The notes: generated from the sequence alone by a model not told the origin. 41,326 bases of DNA from Hankyongella sp964404985 (GCA_964404985.1 CAYOMD010000025.1:1-41326), one strand, 5' to 3'; positions 16,000 to 22,631 are shown, counted from the first letter of the stretch. A program made the numbers and translations.

Positions 16000-16130
16000 G
16001 ACTCGCCGTCAATCTCCGAGTCGTTACCGGAATCTTAAGCAGACTCAGGAGTTTGCGCGCCGACTCCTTTTGTTCTCACCGTGGTATCGCACGCGCGCAA
16101 ACCCTAGAGTCCCGGCAAGGACGGGGACTC
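16000..16130. promoter_or_regulatory. Cluster of seven GANTC methylation sites upstream of ccrM
   Basis: GANTC occurs at 16000-16004, 16018-16022, 16030-16034, 16042-16046, 16062-16066, 16107-16111 and 16126-16130, with an eighth at 16155-16159 over the rnhB stop. At this base composition about one would be expected in the interval. These are the sites CcrM methylates, suggesting autoregulation by methylation state. Confidence 0.75.
16024..16038 (-). promoter_or_regulatory. CtrA-like box in the ccrM promoter
   Basis: TTAC-N7-TTAA, one mismatch from the CtrA consensus TTAA-N7-TTAA. The 7-bp spacer contains a complete GANTC site (16030-16034). CtrA is the known activator of ccrM in Caulobacter; binding here is inferred. 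Confidence 0.55.
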
Positions 16131-16131
16131 T
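16106..16131. repeat. Hairpin between rnhB and ccrM
   Basis: Perfect 8-bp arms AGAGTCCC and GGGACTCT with a 10-nt loop, each containing one GANTC. It could be an attenuated terminator of the rnhB transcript, but no T run follows on the minus strand. Confidence 0.4.
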
Positions 16132-16157
16132 ACATCTCGTACTGTTGCGCAAAAGAC

Positions 16158-16766
16158 TCAGCGGCTGGCGAATGCACGGGCTGCGGCGGCGACGGGCCGG
16201 AACGACTGCCGATGGTGCAGGCAGGGGCCGTGCTTTTGCAGTGCTGCGGCGTGCGCCGACGTCCCGTAGCCCATGTTCTCACGCCAGCCGTAGGCCGGAT
16301 GCTCGGCATCGAGTGCGCACATGATGCGGTCCCGCGTGACTTTGGCGATGATAGAGGCTGCAGCAATCGAGAGGCACTGCGCATCGCCTTTCACAATAGC
16401 CGTTGCCGGGCAGGGCAACTCCGGCGTGACGATACCATCAATCAGGGCATGCACCGGAGGCAGACCGAGGGCCGCGACCGCCCGTTGCATGGCGCGCCGG
16501 TTGGCCTGGCCGAGCCCTGCCGCATCGATTTCGGCGACACTGGCCTCCCCGACCCCGACCGCCAGGGCGCTGGCCTGGATCGCCTCGAACAGGGCCGCGC
16601 GCCGGCGGGCGTTCAGCGCCTTGGAGTCGTTCAGACCCTCTGGAATGTCGGCGGGGTTCAGAATCACCGCCGCTGCGAGCACTGGCCCGGCCCAGGGCCC
16701 GCGCCCGGCCTCGTCGACACCGGCGACCGGGCCGGCAAACCCGGACTCCCGTGTGAAATCAGGCAT
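16158..16766 (-). CDS. rnhB: Ribonuclease HII
   Basis: RNase HII removes ribonucleotides and RNA primers from DNA hybrids. The start at 16766 gives 202 residues with GVDEAGRGPWAGPV at 17-30 (Asp18, Glu19 catalytic), LNDSKALNARRR, the GVGEASVAEIDAAGL segment and SIAAASIIAKVTRDR carrying further catalytic acids nearby. The ATG overlaps the stop of the upstream oxygenase gene by 8 nt, which fixes the start and suggests translational coupling. Relatives usually have rnhB next to ccrM, as here. Confidence 0.95.
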   Translation of the reverse strand: MPDFTRESGFAGPVAGVDEAGRGPWAGPVLAAAVILNPADIPEGLNDSKALNARRRAALFEAIQASALAVGVGEASVAEIDAAGLGQANRRAMQRAVAALGLPPVHALIDGIVTPELPCPATAIVKGDAQCLSIAAASIIAKVTRDRIMCALDAEHPAYGWRENMGYGTSAHAAALQKHGPCLHHRQSFRPVAAAARAFASR

Positions 16767-17526
16767 CGCGGAACCAGCCGGTGAGCGCAAACCGTGCGTT
16801 TGGCGCAAACGGCGGCACGTAACTGACGGCATGGCGTTGCGGCACCGCCAGCAGGTTCAGGCAATTGAAACGCGGCATCAGCCCGCCGGTGATGTCGCCT
16901 GCCTCGTCATAGAACAGCAGGTAGCCGCCGAAATTCTCGTGCCAATGCGGCGTCATGTTGAGCACATAGGCGACGCGCCAGGCTTCTTCCTTGAAGTCAT
17001 CAGTATGCAGGCAAAGAAATTGCTGGCGTGCATACAGGGTCGCCTGGGCATCGGCCTTGCACAGGTTCGGCAGGCCGGTCACCTGCCTTACCAGTTCCAG
17101 CATGGGCTCGCTGTTCACGAACTCCAGCCAGCGATGCAGGTAAAGCCCCGGGTCCTTGCCGGCGAGATAGGCATCCAGAATGGGGTAGCATTGATAGAGA
17201 TACTGGTATTCAGGGGTTGCAGCGCGGTTATGGATCGCCTGGGAAAGCGCCAGGCCTTCCTGCGGTTTCAGGCTGCGCACGCCCGCTGCGTCGAGGGTCC
17301 TGGGGCCGTTTTCATACCAGGCGATACCCCACGGCGTCTCCTGGGTGAGGCAGCGCAGCAGGCGCTGCGCCGTGTCCGGCGCCAGTACGTCGCGCAGTTG
17401 CGTAAAGCCTTTTGCTGCAAATTGCTGCGCAGCATAGTCCGGGCAGAACTCCGGATTCAGTGCCAGCGGTGTATCGCCATCGACAGGCAGGTAACTGAAC
17501 CAGGGCTGGTCGCCGATCCTAGACAT
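16759..17526 (-). CDS. 2-oxoglutarate/Fe(II)-dependent oxygenase, Tpa1/Ofd1-like
   Basis: 255-residue double-stranded beta-helix dioxygenase. The iron ligands are visible as His174 and Asp176 (CLHTDD) and His232 (VPQRHAVSYV); the 2-oxoglutarate arginine is probably Arg245 or Arg253 (ARFALTGWFRDA). The context GGYLLFYDEAGDITGGLMPRFN fits the prolyl-hydroxylase-like Tpa1/Ofd1 group, known in eukaryotes to act on ribosomal protein uS12; the bacterial substrate is unknown. It overlaps parE upstream and rnhB downstream by 8 nt each, so it is embedded in an operon of replication genes. Start at 17526 chosen for the overlap. Confidence 0.85.
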   Translation of the reverse strand: MSRIGDQPWFSYLPVDGDTPLALNPEFCPDYAAQQFAAKGFTQLRDVLAPDTAQRLLRCLTQETPWGIAWYENGPRTLDAAGVRSLKPQEGLALSQAIHNRAATPEYQYLYQCYPILDAYLAGKDPGLYLHRWLEFVNSEPMLELVRQVTGLPNLCKADAQATLYARQQFLCLHTDDFKEEAWRVAYVLNMTPHWHENFGGYLLFYDEAGDITGGLMPRFNCLNLLAVPQRHAVSYVPPFAPNARFALTGWFRDA

Positions 17527-19495
17527 CGACAGCATCCACAAAGCGGGCGTGGCTCTGGATGAAGTCGAAACGGTGCTCGGCCTTCTTGCCCATCAGCCGC
17601 TCGACAAGGTCTTTTGCATCCACGCGCGCTTCCATATCCTCAAACGGCAGGTAGACCCGCAGGAGGGTGCGCTTGGCGGGGTCCATGGTCGTCTCGCGCA
17701 GGTGTTGCGGCGGCATTTCGCCCAGGCCCTTGAAGCGGCTGACCTCGATTTTGCCGCGCCCGGTCAACACCGTGCGTTCAAGCTCTGCCTTGTGCGCGTC
17801 GTCGCGGGCGTAAACCACGGTACCGCCTTGCGCCAGACGATACAACGGCGGCTGCGCGAGGAAGAGCCGGCCGCCCAGCACCAGGTCGCGCATCTCCTGA
17901 AAGAAGAAGGTCATCAGCAAGGTGGCGATGTGCGCGCCGTCGACATCGGCATCGGTCATGATGACGATGCGCTCGTAGCGCAATGCTTGCTCATCGTAGT
18001 TCTGGCGCACTCCGCAGCCGAGCGCCAGAATCAGGTCCTGGATTTCCTGATTGCCGAGAATCTTCTGGCTGTTGGCGGAGGCGACATTCAGGATCTTGCC
18101 GCGAATGGGCAAAATGGCCTGGGTTTTTCGGTCACGCGCCTGCTTGGCGGAGCCGCCAGCCGAATCACCCTCGACGATGAACAATTCGGTATTGGCTGGC
18201 CCCTGCTCGGCGCAGTCAGTCAGTTTGCCGGGCAAGCGCAGGCTGCGTTTGGACGTTGCGGTCTTGCGCTTGACCTCCTTCTCTGCCTTGCGCCGCAGAC
18301 GGTCGTCCGCGCGCTCGAGAACCACATCGAGCAGCGCCTTGCCGCGCACGGTGTTTTCGCTCAACCAATGGTCGAAATGATCGCGCACGGCATTGTCAAC
18401 CAGACGCTGCGCCTCGGCGGTGGTCAGCCGGTCTTTGGTCTGGCTCTGGAATTGCGGATTCCGGATGAAGACCGAGAGCAGGATTTCCGCGCCGTTCATG
18501 ACATCGTCCGGCGTCACCTGCGCGGTCTTTTTGTTGCCGACCATGTCGCCAAAGGCCTTCAGGCTGCGGGTGAGCGCACTGCGCAAGCCGGCTTCATGGG
18601 TCCCGCCCTGCGGCGTCGGGATGGTGTTGCAATAATAAGCACCGCCGCCGTCGCCATAAAGCGGCCAGGCCACCGCCCATTCGACCGACCCCTGGCTGTC
18701 GGTGAACTCGGCCCGGCCGGCAAACAGCTCCGGCGTGGCGCACTCCCGGCCGTCGACCATCTCGGCCAGGTGGTCCGCCAGCCCGCCAGGGAACTGGAGC
18801 ACGGCCGTCTCCGGCGTGTCGTCACCGGGCAGGAGTGCGGGGTCGCATTTCCAGCGGATTTCCACACCGCGAAACAGGTAAGCCTTTGAACGCGCAAGGC
18901 GGTACAGACGGGCCGGGCGGAATTGCAGGCTGTCTCCGAATATCGCCTGGTCCGGCTGGAACTCAACCCGGGTGCCGCGCCGGTTGGGGGCCGCACCCAC
19001 ATGCTCAAGCCGGGCCAGCGCCACACCACGGGAAAAACGCTGGCGATAGAGCTGCCGGTCGCGCGCCACTTCAACAACCAGGGATTGAGAAAGCGCGTTG
19101 ACGACCGAGATGCCGACTCCATGCAGCCCGCCGGCAGTCGCATAGGCTTTGTCGGTGAATTTGCCACCCGAGTGCAGGGTGGTCAGGATCACTTCGAGCG
19201 CGGACTGGGCCGGGTATTTCGGGTGCGGATCAATCGGAATACCGCGGCCATTGTCCATGATGACCAGCCGGTTGTCGGCCAATAACTCGATCTCGATTCG
19301 GCTGGCGTGGCCCGCGACCGCTTCGTCCATGGCATTGTCGAGCACTTCTGCCGCCAGGTGGTGCAGGGCGCGCTCGTCCGTGCCGCCGATATACATGCCG
19401 GGGCGGCGCCGTACCGGCTCCAACCCCTCCAGGACCTCAATGTCCTTGGCGGTGTAGGATGGTTCAGACGTCGGGCTTGTGAAAAGATCGCTCAT
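17519..19495 (-). CDS. parE: DNA topoisomerase IV subunit B
   Basis: ATPase subunit of topoisomerase IV, which decatenates daughter chromosomes with ParC. The 658-residue protein has the GHKL domain (VRRRPGMYIGGTDERALHHL; EVLDNAMDEA; MDNGRGIPID; TAGGLHGVGISVVNALS), transducer domain, and TOPRIM domain (FIVEGDSAGGSAKQARDR; ILPIRGKILNV; MTDADVDGAHI). The length and the lack of a GyrB-type insert favour ParE over GyrB. Just upstream of the ATG an inverted repeat ACCCC/GGGGT (19497-19513) could occlude the ribosome-binding G run. First gene of the overlapping parE-oxygenase-rnhB set. Confidence 0.95.
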   Translation of the reverse strand: MSDLFTSPTSEPSYTAKDIEVLEGLEPVRRRPGMYIGGTDERALHHLAAEVLDNAMDEAVAGHASRIEIELLADNRLVIMDNGRGIPIDPHPKYPAQSALEVILTTLHSGGKFTDKAYATAGGLHGVGISVVNALSQSLVVEVARDRQLYRQRFSRGVALARLEHVGAAPNRRGTRVEFQPDQAIFGDSLQFRPARLYRLARSKAYLFRGVEIRWKCDPALLPGDDTPETAVLQFPGGLADHLAEMVDGRECATPELFAGRAEFTDSQGSVEWAVAWPLYGDGGGAYYCNTIPTPQGGTHEAGLRSALTRSLKAFGDMVGNKKTAQVTPDDVMNGAEILLSVFIRNPQFQSQTKDRLTTAEAQRLVDNAVRDHFDHWLSENTVRGKALLDVVLERADDRLRRKAEKEVKRKTATSKRSLRLPGKLTDCAEQGPANTELFIVEGDSAGGSAKQARDRKTQAILPIRGKILNVASANSQKILGNQEIQDLILALGCGVRQNYDEQALRYERIVIMTDADVDGAHIATLLMTFFFQEMRDLVLGGRLFLAQPPLYRLAQGGTVVYARDDAHKAELERTVLTGRGKIEVSRFKGLGEMPPQHLRETTMDPAKRTLLRVYLPFEDMEARVDAKDLVERLMGKKAEHRFDFIQSHARFVDAVDV

Positions 19496-19544
19496 GACCC
19501 CAGTATAAGGGGTTCAGCCCTGCCCAGACAACGAGATGTTGGGA

Positions 19545-20144
19545 TTAGTTAAACAAGGCGTCGATATCGTCCTGGGATGAGCCGCCATTCGCATCGGCGA
19601 ACAGGGCGTCGATATCGTCCTGGCCGCCGCTGTTGTCGCCATTGGCCTGGGTAGTTGCATCGTCGTCGAAGATCGCATCGACGCTCGATTGCTGTTCGGC
19701 CGAGCGCGGGCCGTTAATCAACGCCGCCAGCTGTATTGCATGCTCGCGCATCTCGCGCGCCAGTACGGCCGCTGCCGGGCCGATGCGCGCTTCCGGATCC
19801 TCACGCAGCACCGATTGCAATGAGGTCAGCCCGGACAGCACGATGATGTTCAATTCACGGACCAAGGCATTGAAACGGCTGCGGATGACGGGCGGCGTAA
19901 GCTCGAAAGCGGCGATCAGCAGCTCGGTATCGCGAAAGCCGCTGGCCTTGAAATGCTCCTGATAGGTGCGCGGATACCAGCCCACAAACTCCATGATGGC
20001 GTCGGGCATTTCCTCCGCGAAGTCGAGGGTCATCGATATTTCATTGTATTGGTTCAGAAAATCTGTCGCAAGTCCCGTGCTAGGGCTGATGCTGGTGTGC
20101 GCAAGCCGTGCGAGTTCTGCCAGGCGCTCCTGTGCAGAAACCAT
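19545..20144 (-). CDS. Unrecognised protein with C-terminal SQDDIDALF repeats
   Basis: I do not recognise the family. From the ATG at 20144 (GGGAAGG seven nt upstream) it has 199 residues; in-frame ATGs at 20195 and 20222 are alternatives. Residues 1-145 are predominantly helical with no signal peptide or membrane segment, hence cytoplasmic. The acidic tail holds three related short motifs: SSVDAIFDDD (153-162), GQDDIDALFAD (174-184) and SQDDIDALFN (190-199, the very C terminus). This motif resembles the N-terminal CheY-phosphate-binding peptide of FliM (SQDEIDALL), so a role in receiver-domain binding is a reasonable inference. The last two motifs are encoded by a perfect 19-bp direct repeat (19557-19575, 19605-19623). 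Confidence 0.8.
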   Translation of the reverse strand: MVSAQERLAELARLAHTSISPSTGLATDFLNQYNEISMTLDFAEEMPDAIMEFVGWYPRTYQEHFKASGFRDTELLIAAFELTPPVIRSRFNALVRELNIIVLSGLTSLQSVLREDPEARIGPAAAVLAREMREHAIQLAALINGPRSAEQQSSVDAIFDDDATTQANGDNSGGQDDIDALFADANGGSSQDDIDALFN

Positions 20145-20373
20145 TGCAGTGCCTTCCCTGGCCTGGTCCTCTGTGCGTGTTGCTGGCCGAGCCATGCCAC
20201 CCCGTCTGCCGATATACTTCATGAACCTTGGGCTAACCCTAGCGGCCGCGGGTAAAGACGGGATTAAGGAGCACTGCGGCTGCAGGCGCCTTTTCAAGGC
20301 TGGAAAACCGGGTCAGTTTTTTTCCTTCTGTCGCACTTTTTGCGTTGCAAAATCTTTGACGCAATGCAATATT

Positions 20374-20442
20374 AATCCTTGCCGTAAGGCGATCCTCCCC
20401 AAGGATTGAACTGGGCCGCCTGACGAAGGCGGCCCTTTTTTT
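20374..20442 (+). ncRNA. Candidate small RNA ending in an intrinsic terminator
   Basis: Arms AATCCTT (20374-20380) and AAGGATT (20401-20407) enclose a loop containing CCTCCCC, an anti-Shine-Dalgarno-like run; a strong terminator hairpin with a T run follows. No protein gene on this strand precedes the terminator, so something non-coding may end here. The promoter was not found convincingly. An alternative small hairpin CCTT-GCCGT-AAGG competes with the outer stem. Confidence 0.35.
20413..20442 (+). terminator. Rho-independent terminator
   Basis: GGGCCGCC (20413-20420) and GGCGGCCC (20428-20435) form a perfect 8-bp stem with a 7-nt loop, followed by seven T. The nearest upstream plus-strand gene is far away, which raises the question of which transcript it ends. 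Confidence 0.85.
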
Positions 20443-20923
20443 GTTTGTGCATGAGGCGACTGACTTCCCTCTTTATTGATCCATTCCCATTCCTGATACC
20501 GGGATGCAGTTTAATAAGATCGTTTCAAACTAAACATTGGAACCGCAGGATAATGGGGCCCCACAGGGTGAACAGCCGGTGGCTGTGACAGTCGTAAATC
20601 ATCCTTTAAAAGACCGTTAATGCGTTATTAACAGATAATCGTTATTGCTTCATTGCTTGCTGAATAGCTGATTATTGCTTGAAAAAGAAATGTATCGAGC
20701 AGTACGTCACATTTTCGTAACAGTCATAGAAGGCTTCCCATGCAAGGTGTTTTCCACCTTGTGCAGCGCAGCAATTTGGCGTCCAATCTTCATGACTGAC
20801 GCGTGAGGGTTTTTGCATGTGCGGGCATCCGGTGCTTCGGCGATTCTCCGGTGTCGAGCATGGAAAAACAGGGAAATGACGATGTCAGCAAGGCAAGCGA
20901 ACGAACTCAGCAAGGAGAGGATA
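20443..20923 (+). promoter_or_regulatory. AT-rich non-coding control region upstream of the porin
   Basis: About 480 bp without a convincing gene. G+C is about 35-37% in the two 60-base lines I counted (20581-20640 and 20641-20700), against the 60s around it. It holds a triple TTAA array (20606-20631), three copies of ATTGCTT within 20643-20680 and a perfect hairpin CAAGGTG-TTTTC-CACCTTG (20743-20761). It probably contains the promoter and leader of the porin gene. Confidence 0.6.
20606..20632. promoter_or_regulatory. Tandem overlapping CtrA-like boxes
   Basis: TTAA at 20606-20609, 20617-20620 and 20628-20631, each separated by exactly 7 bp, i.e. TTAA-N7-TTAA-N7-TTAA followed by C. Both consecutive pairs match the CtrA consensus perfectly, and the half-sites are one helical turn apart. 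Located about 290 bp upstream of the porin start. Confidence 0.6.
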
Positions 20924-21652
20924 ATGCTGTTGATAAGAAAGATGAGTGTTGGGGTAACGGTCCTGGCCGCGATGCTGGCCACGAGCGCCGCCCGCGCCGA
21001 AGAAGCGGAAGCGGAGGAAACCTTCAGCTTTACCGGCAGCGTCGGAATATATTCTGACTACCGGTTTCGTGGCGTATCCCTCAGTGACCGTGATGTCGCA
21101 CCGCAAGGCACCGTGACGGCAACCCATAATTCCACAGGGATTTATGCCGGTTTCTGGACCTCTTCCATAGAACAGTTGAATGGTGCCGAAGCAGAGATTG
21201 ACCTTTATGCCGGTTGGGCAAAAGAAGTCGGGCCAGTCAAGTTAGATGTTGGCGCGACTGGGTATCTTTATCCAGGTGGCGACGATATCAATTACTATGA
21301 GTTTTATGCCAAGGCCGGACACAGTTTTGGTCCGCTGAACACGACTCTGAGCTTCTATTATGTGCCGGATCAGAAAAACACCCTCGAAGACAATTACTAT
21401 ATCAACCTGGCTGGCGGGATCGGTATTCCGGCGACGCCGCTGACCGTGAATGCGAGCATAGGCTATGAGCGTGGTGCATTCGATTTCAGCGAAACCTTTG
21501 ACGATCCGGATGATAACGGCAAGCTCGACTGGTCGCTCGGCGTCAGCGCGGCCTACAAGATTTTTACCTTGAGCGTTTCGTACGTTGACACCAACCGGGC
21601 GCTAAACATTGGTCGCTCGGGCGTTGTCGCATCCCTGGCCGCCAGCTTCTAG
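20924..21652 (+). CDS. TorF family putative outer-membrane porin
   Basis: 242 residues from the ATG at 20924, which has AAGGAGAGG just upstream. Signal peptide MLLIRKMSVGVTVLAAMLATSAARA is cut near residue 25. The mature part starts with FSFTGSVGIYSDYRFRGVSLSDRDVAPQG, the hallmark of the TorF/gcw_chp family, and continues as alternating amphipathic strands ending in Phe (VASLAASF), as outer-membrane barrels do. Family members are often next to glnK-amtB in proteobacteria and are presumed to pass small nitrogen compounds; here amtB is absent but glnB-glnA is close. Substrate unknown. Confidence 0.88.
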   Translation: MLLIRKMSVGVTVLAAMLATSAARAEEAEAEETFSFTGSVGIYSDYRFRGVSLSDRDVAPQGTVTATHNSTGIYAGFWTSSIEQLNGAEAEIDLYAGWAKEVGPVKLDVGATGYLYPGGDDINYYEFYAKAGHSFGPLNTTLSFYYVPDQKNTLEDNYYINLAGGIGIPATPLTVNASIGYERGAFDFSETFDDPDDNGKLDWSLGVSAAYKIFTLSVSYVDTNRALNIGRSGVVASLAASF

Positions 21653-21660
21653 AGCAATAT

Positions 21661-21743
21661 CACCCTGAACTTGATTCAGGGTCCAGACGTCCTCTGAATA
21701 GTTGCGGCTTGTCGGATCATGGATGCTGAAACAAGTTCAGCAT
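21661..21743. repeat. Double-hairpin palindromic repeat
   Basis: Two perfect 8-bp hairpins, ACCCTGAA/TTCAGGGT (21662-21682) and ATGCTGAA/TTCAGCAT (21723-21743), which also partly pair with each other. It lies 9 bp after the porin stop. The type is widespread in alphaproteobacterial intergenic DNA. Confidence 0.65.
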
Positions 21744-21776
21744 GACGGGTATCGGACCAGCGCTTGCGTATCCATT

Positions 21777-22389
21777 GGGAATTATATACTTGAGTCCCGT
21801 TCATTTTCCCCTCCACAGAATAGCAGGTGTTAACGGGTCAATTCTATGTTTGCCGCGAGCCATTGGGTGTATTGGCGCGCCGTTCTTGGTCCTCCCCCAG
21901 CACCAAAGATTGGGCCAAGGTGCTTCGCCCGTCTGTATTTCTTCAACAACATGCTCGACCCAATCATGATCCCATGCGATGTTACCCCAACAGACAAAAA
22001 CTTGATCCGCCTGCTTTGCCGCTGCAACCAGCGCCGTTAGGTTGTGATAGAAAATCTCATCTCGGACGAACCAGTCGGGGCCGTTGTTCTCCCAATCGGC
22101 CCATTTTCGGCACTGCGCTGGAGAGCTAGAAACCTTCGCCCACAAGTTCATTGCGTCATACGCACCGAACCCATAGTGCAGGAACCAACGGTTCCACCAT
22201 CTTGATGTAGGATCGTCAATATCCTCGCCCGCCTCGGATGGGTTGCACCCAATCACCAAAGCGCGTGGCAAATCCGCATCCCATTCGCGGCTGAGTGTGC
22301 GGCGAATATCTGGGGCTGGAAAGAATGCGGATCGCTTTATCAGCGGATCGCCCAAAAGATCAGTTTCGGTAGTCATGTATATAATTCCC
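21777..22389. mobile_element. Single-gene insertion cassette with terminal inverted repeats and 8-bp target duplication
   Basis: Perfect 13-bp terminal inverted repeats GGGAATTATATAC (21777-21789) and its complement (22377-22389) bracket exactly one gene, DUF1643. The match extends inward to 23 bp with three mismatches. Directly outside both ends is the same 8-bp word TATCCATT (21769-21776 and 22390-22397), as left by transposition. The 613-bp unit carries no transposase, so it would need one in trans, like a mobile insertion cassette. The interior is visibly less G+C rich (52-58% in two lines counted) than the flanking core genes. I cannot assign the repeats to a known insertion-sequence family. 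Confidence 0.85.
21801..22376 (-). CDS. DUF1643 family protein, passenger of the insertion cassette
   Basis: 191-residue soluble protein of the DUF1643 family, recognised by ALVIGCNPSEAGEDIDDPTSRWWNRW near residue 40 and the later VCWGNIAW and the C-terminal GKHRIDPLTPAIL. The function of the family is unknown; the fold may be related to nucleotide- or base-handling proteins, but I make no claim. The ATG directly abuts the right-hand inverted repeat and the stop lies 11 bp from the left one, so the cassette is almost entirely this gene. Codon use is more A/T-rich than in neighbours, consistent with transfer. Confidence 0.85.
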   Translation of the reverse strand: MTTETDLLGDPLIKRSAFFPAPDIRRTLSREWDADLPRALVIGCNPSEAGEDIDDPTSRWWNRWFLHYGFGAYDAMNLWAKVSSSPAQCRKWADWENNGPDWFVRDEIFYHNLTALVAAAKQADQVFVCWGNIAWDHDWVEHVVEEIQTGEAPWPNLWCWGRTKNGAPIHPMARGKHRIDPLTPAILWRGK

Positions 22390-22437
22390 TATCCATTTAA
22401 CGTCATCATGTCCTGATCGCTCAAAAAACAACAGAAA

Positions 22438-22467
22438 ACCGGCCAGTGCTGACTGGCCGGTTTTTTT
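22438..22467. terminator. Bidirectional intrinsic terminator
   Basis: Perfect 10-bp stem ACCGGCCAGT/ACTGGCCGGT with loop GCTG, seven T on the plus side and T-rich sequence (TTTT, then TTTTTT) on the minus side. On the minus strand it would end the glnB-glnA transcript. Confidence 0.85.
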
Positions 22468-22480
22468 GTGAGTGCTTAGA

Positions 22481-22576
22481 GCGATTTCCAGTCGAATGGA
22501 TAATTCGATGGTTAAGAAATCGCGGTAAACCATAGAGTTAGAGCGGCGATCTGATTGAATCAGATCGCCGCTCTAA
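22481..22576. repeat. Pair of palindromic repeats downstream of glnA
   Basis: The first, 22481-22523, has arms GCGATTTC/GAAATCGC with a nested CGAAT/ATTCG. The second, 22538-22576, is a perfect 19-bp inverted repeat with a single central base. No T run follows on the minus strand, so this is not a classical terminator; probably dispersed intergenic elements. They lie between the terminator and the glnA stop. Confidence 0.7.
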
Positions 22577-22631
22577 AAAAGTGCCGGTGATGCTTGCGCC
22601 TCACCGGCCAGAGAAACCCATGCTTTACGCG

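Noticed and set aside
15951..16157. Chromosomal replication origin at the ccrM/rnhB gap (DnaA box, CtrA-like box, GANTC sites)
   Set aside because: Only one DnaA box, no AT-rich unwinding region and no typical origin neighbours (hemE, parA/parB, dnaA); regulation of ccrM explains the sites.
20443..20923. Replication origin in the AT-rich region with CtrA boxes
   Set aside because: No consensus DnaA box was found in it and the neighbouring genes are not those of known origins.
20707..20982. A 91-residue minus-strand open frame in the AT-rich region
   Set aside because: No ribosome-binding site, overlaps the porin leader and start in antisense, and resembles nothing recognisable.
22538..22576. 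Classical terminator of glnA
   Set aside because: No T run follows on the minus strand; the hairpin at 22438-22467 with T-rich flanks on both sides is a better candidate.
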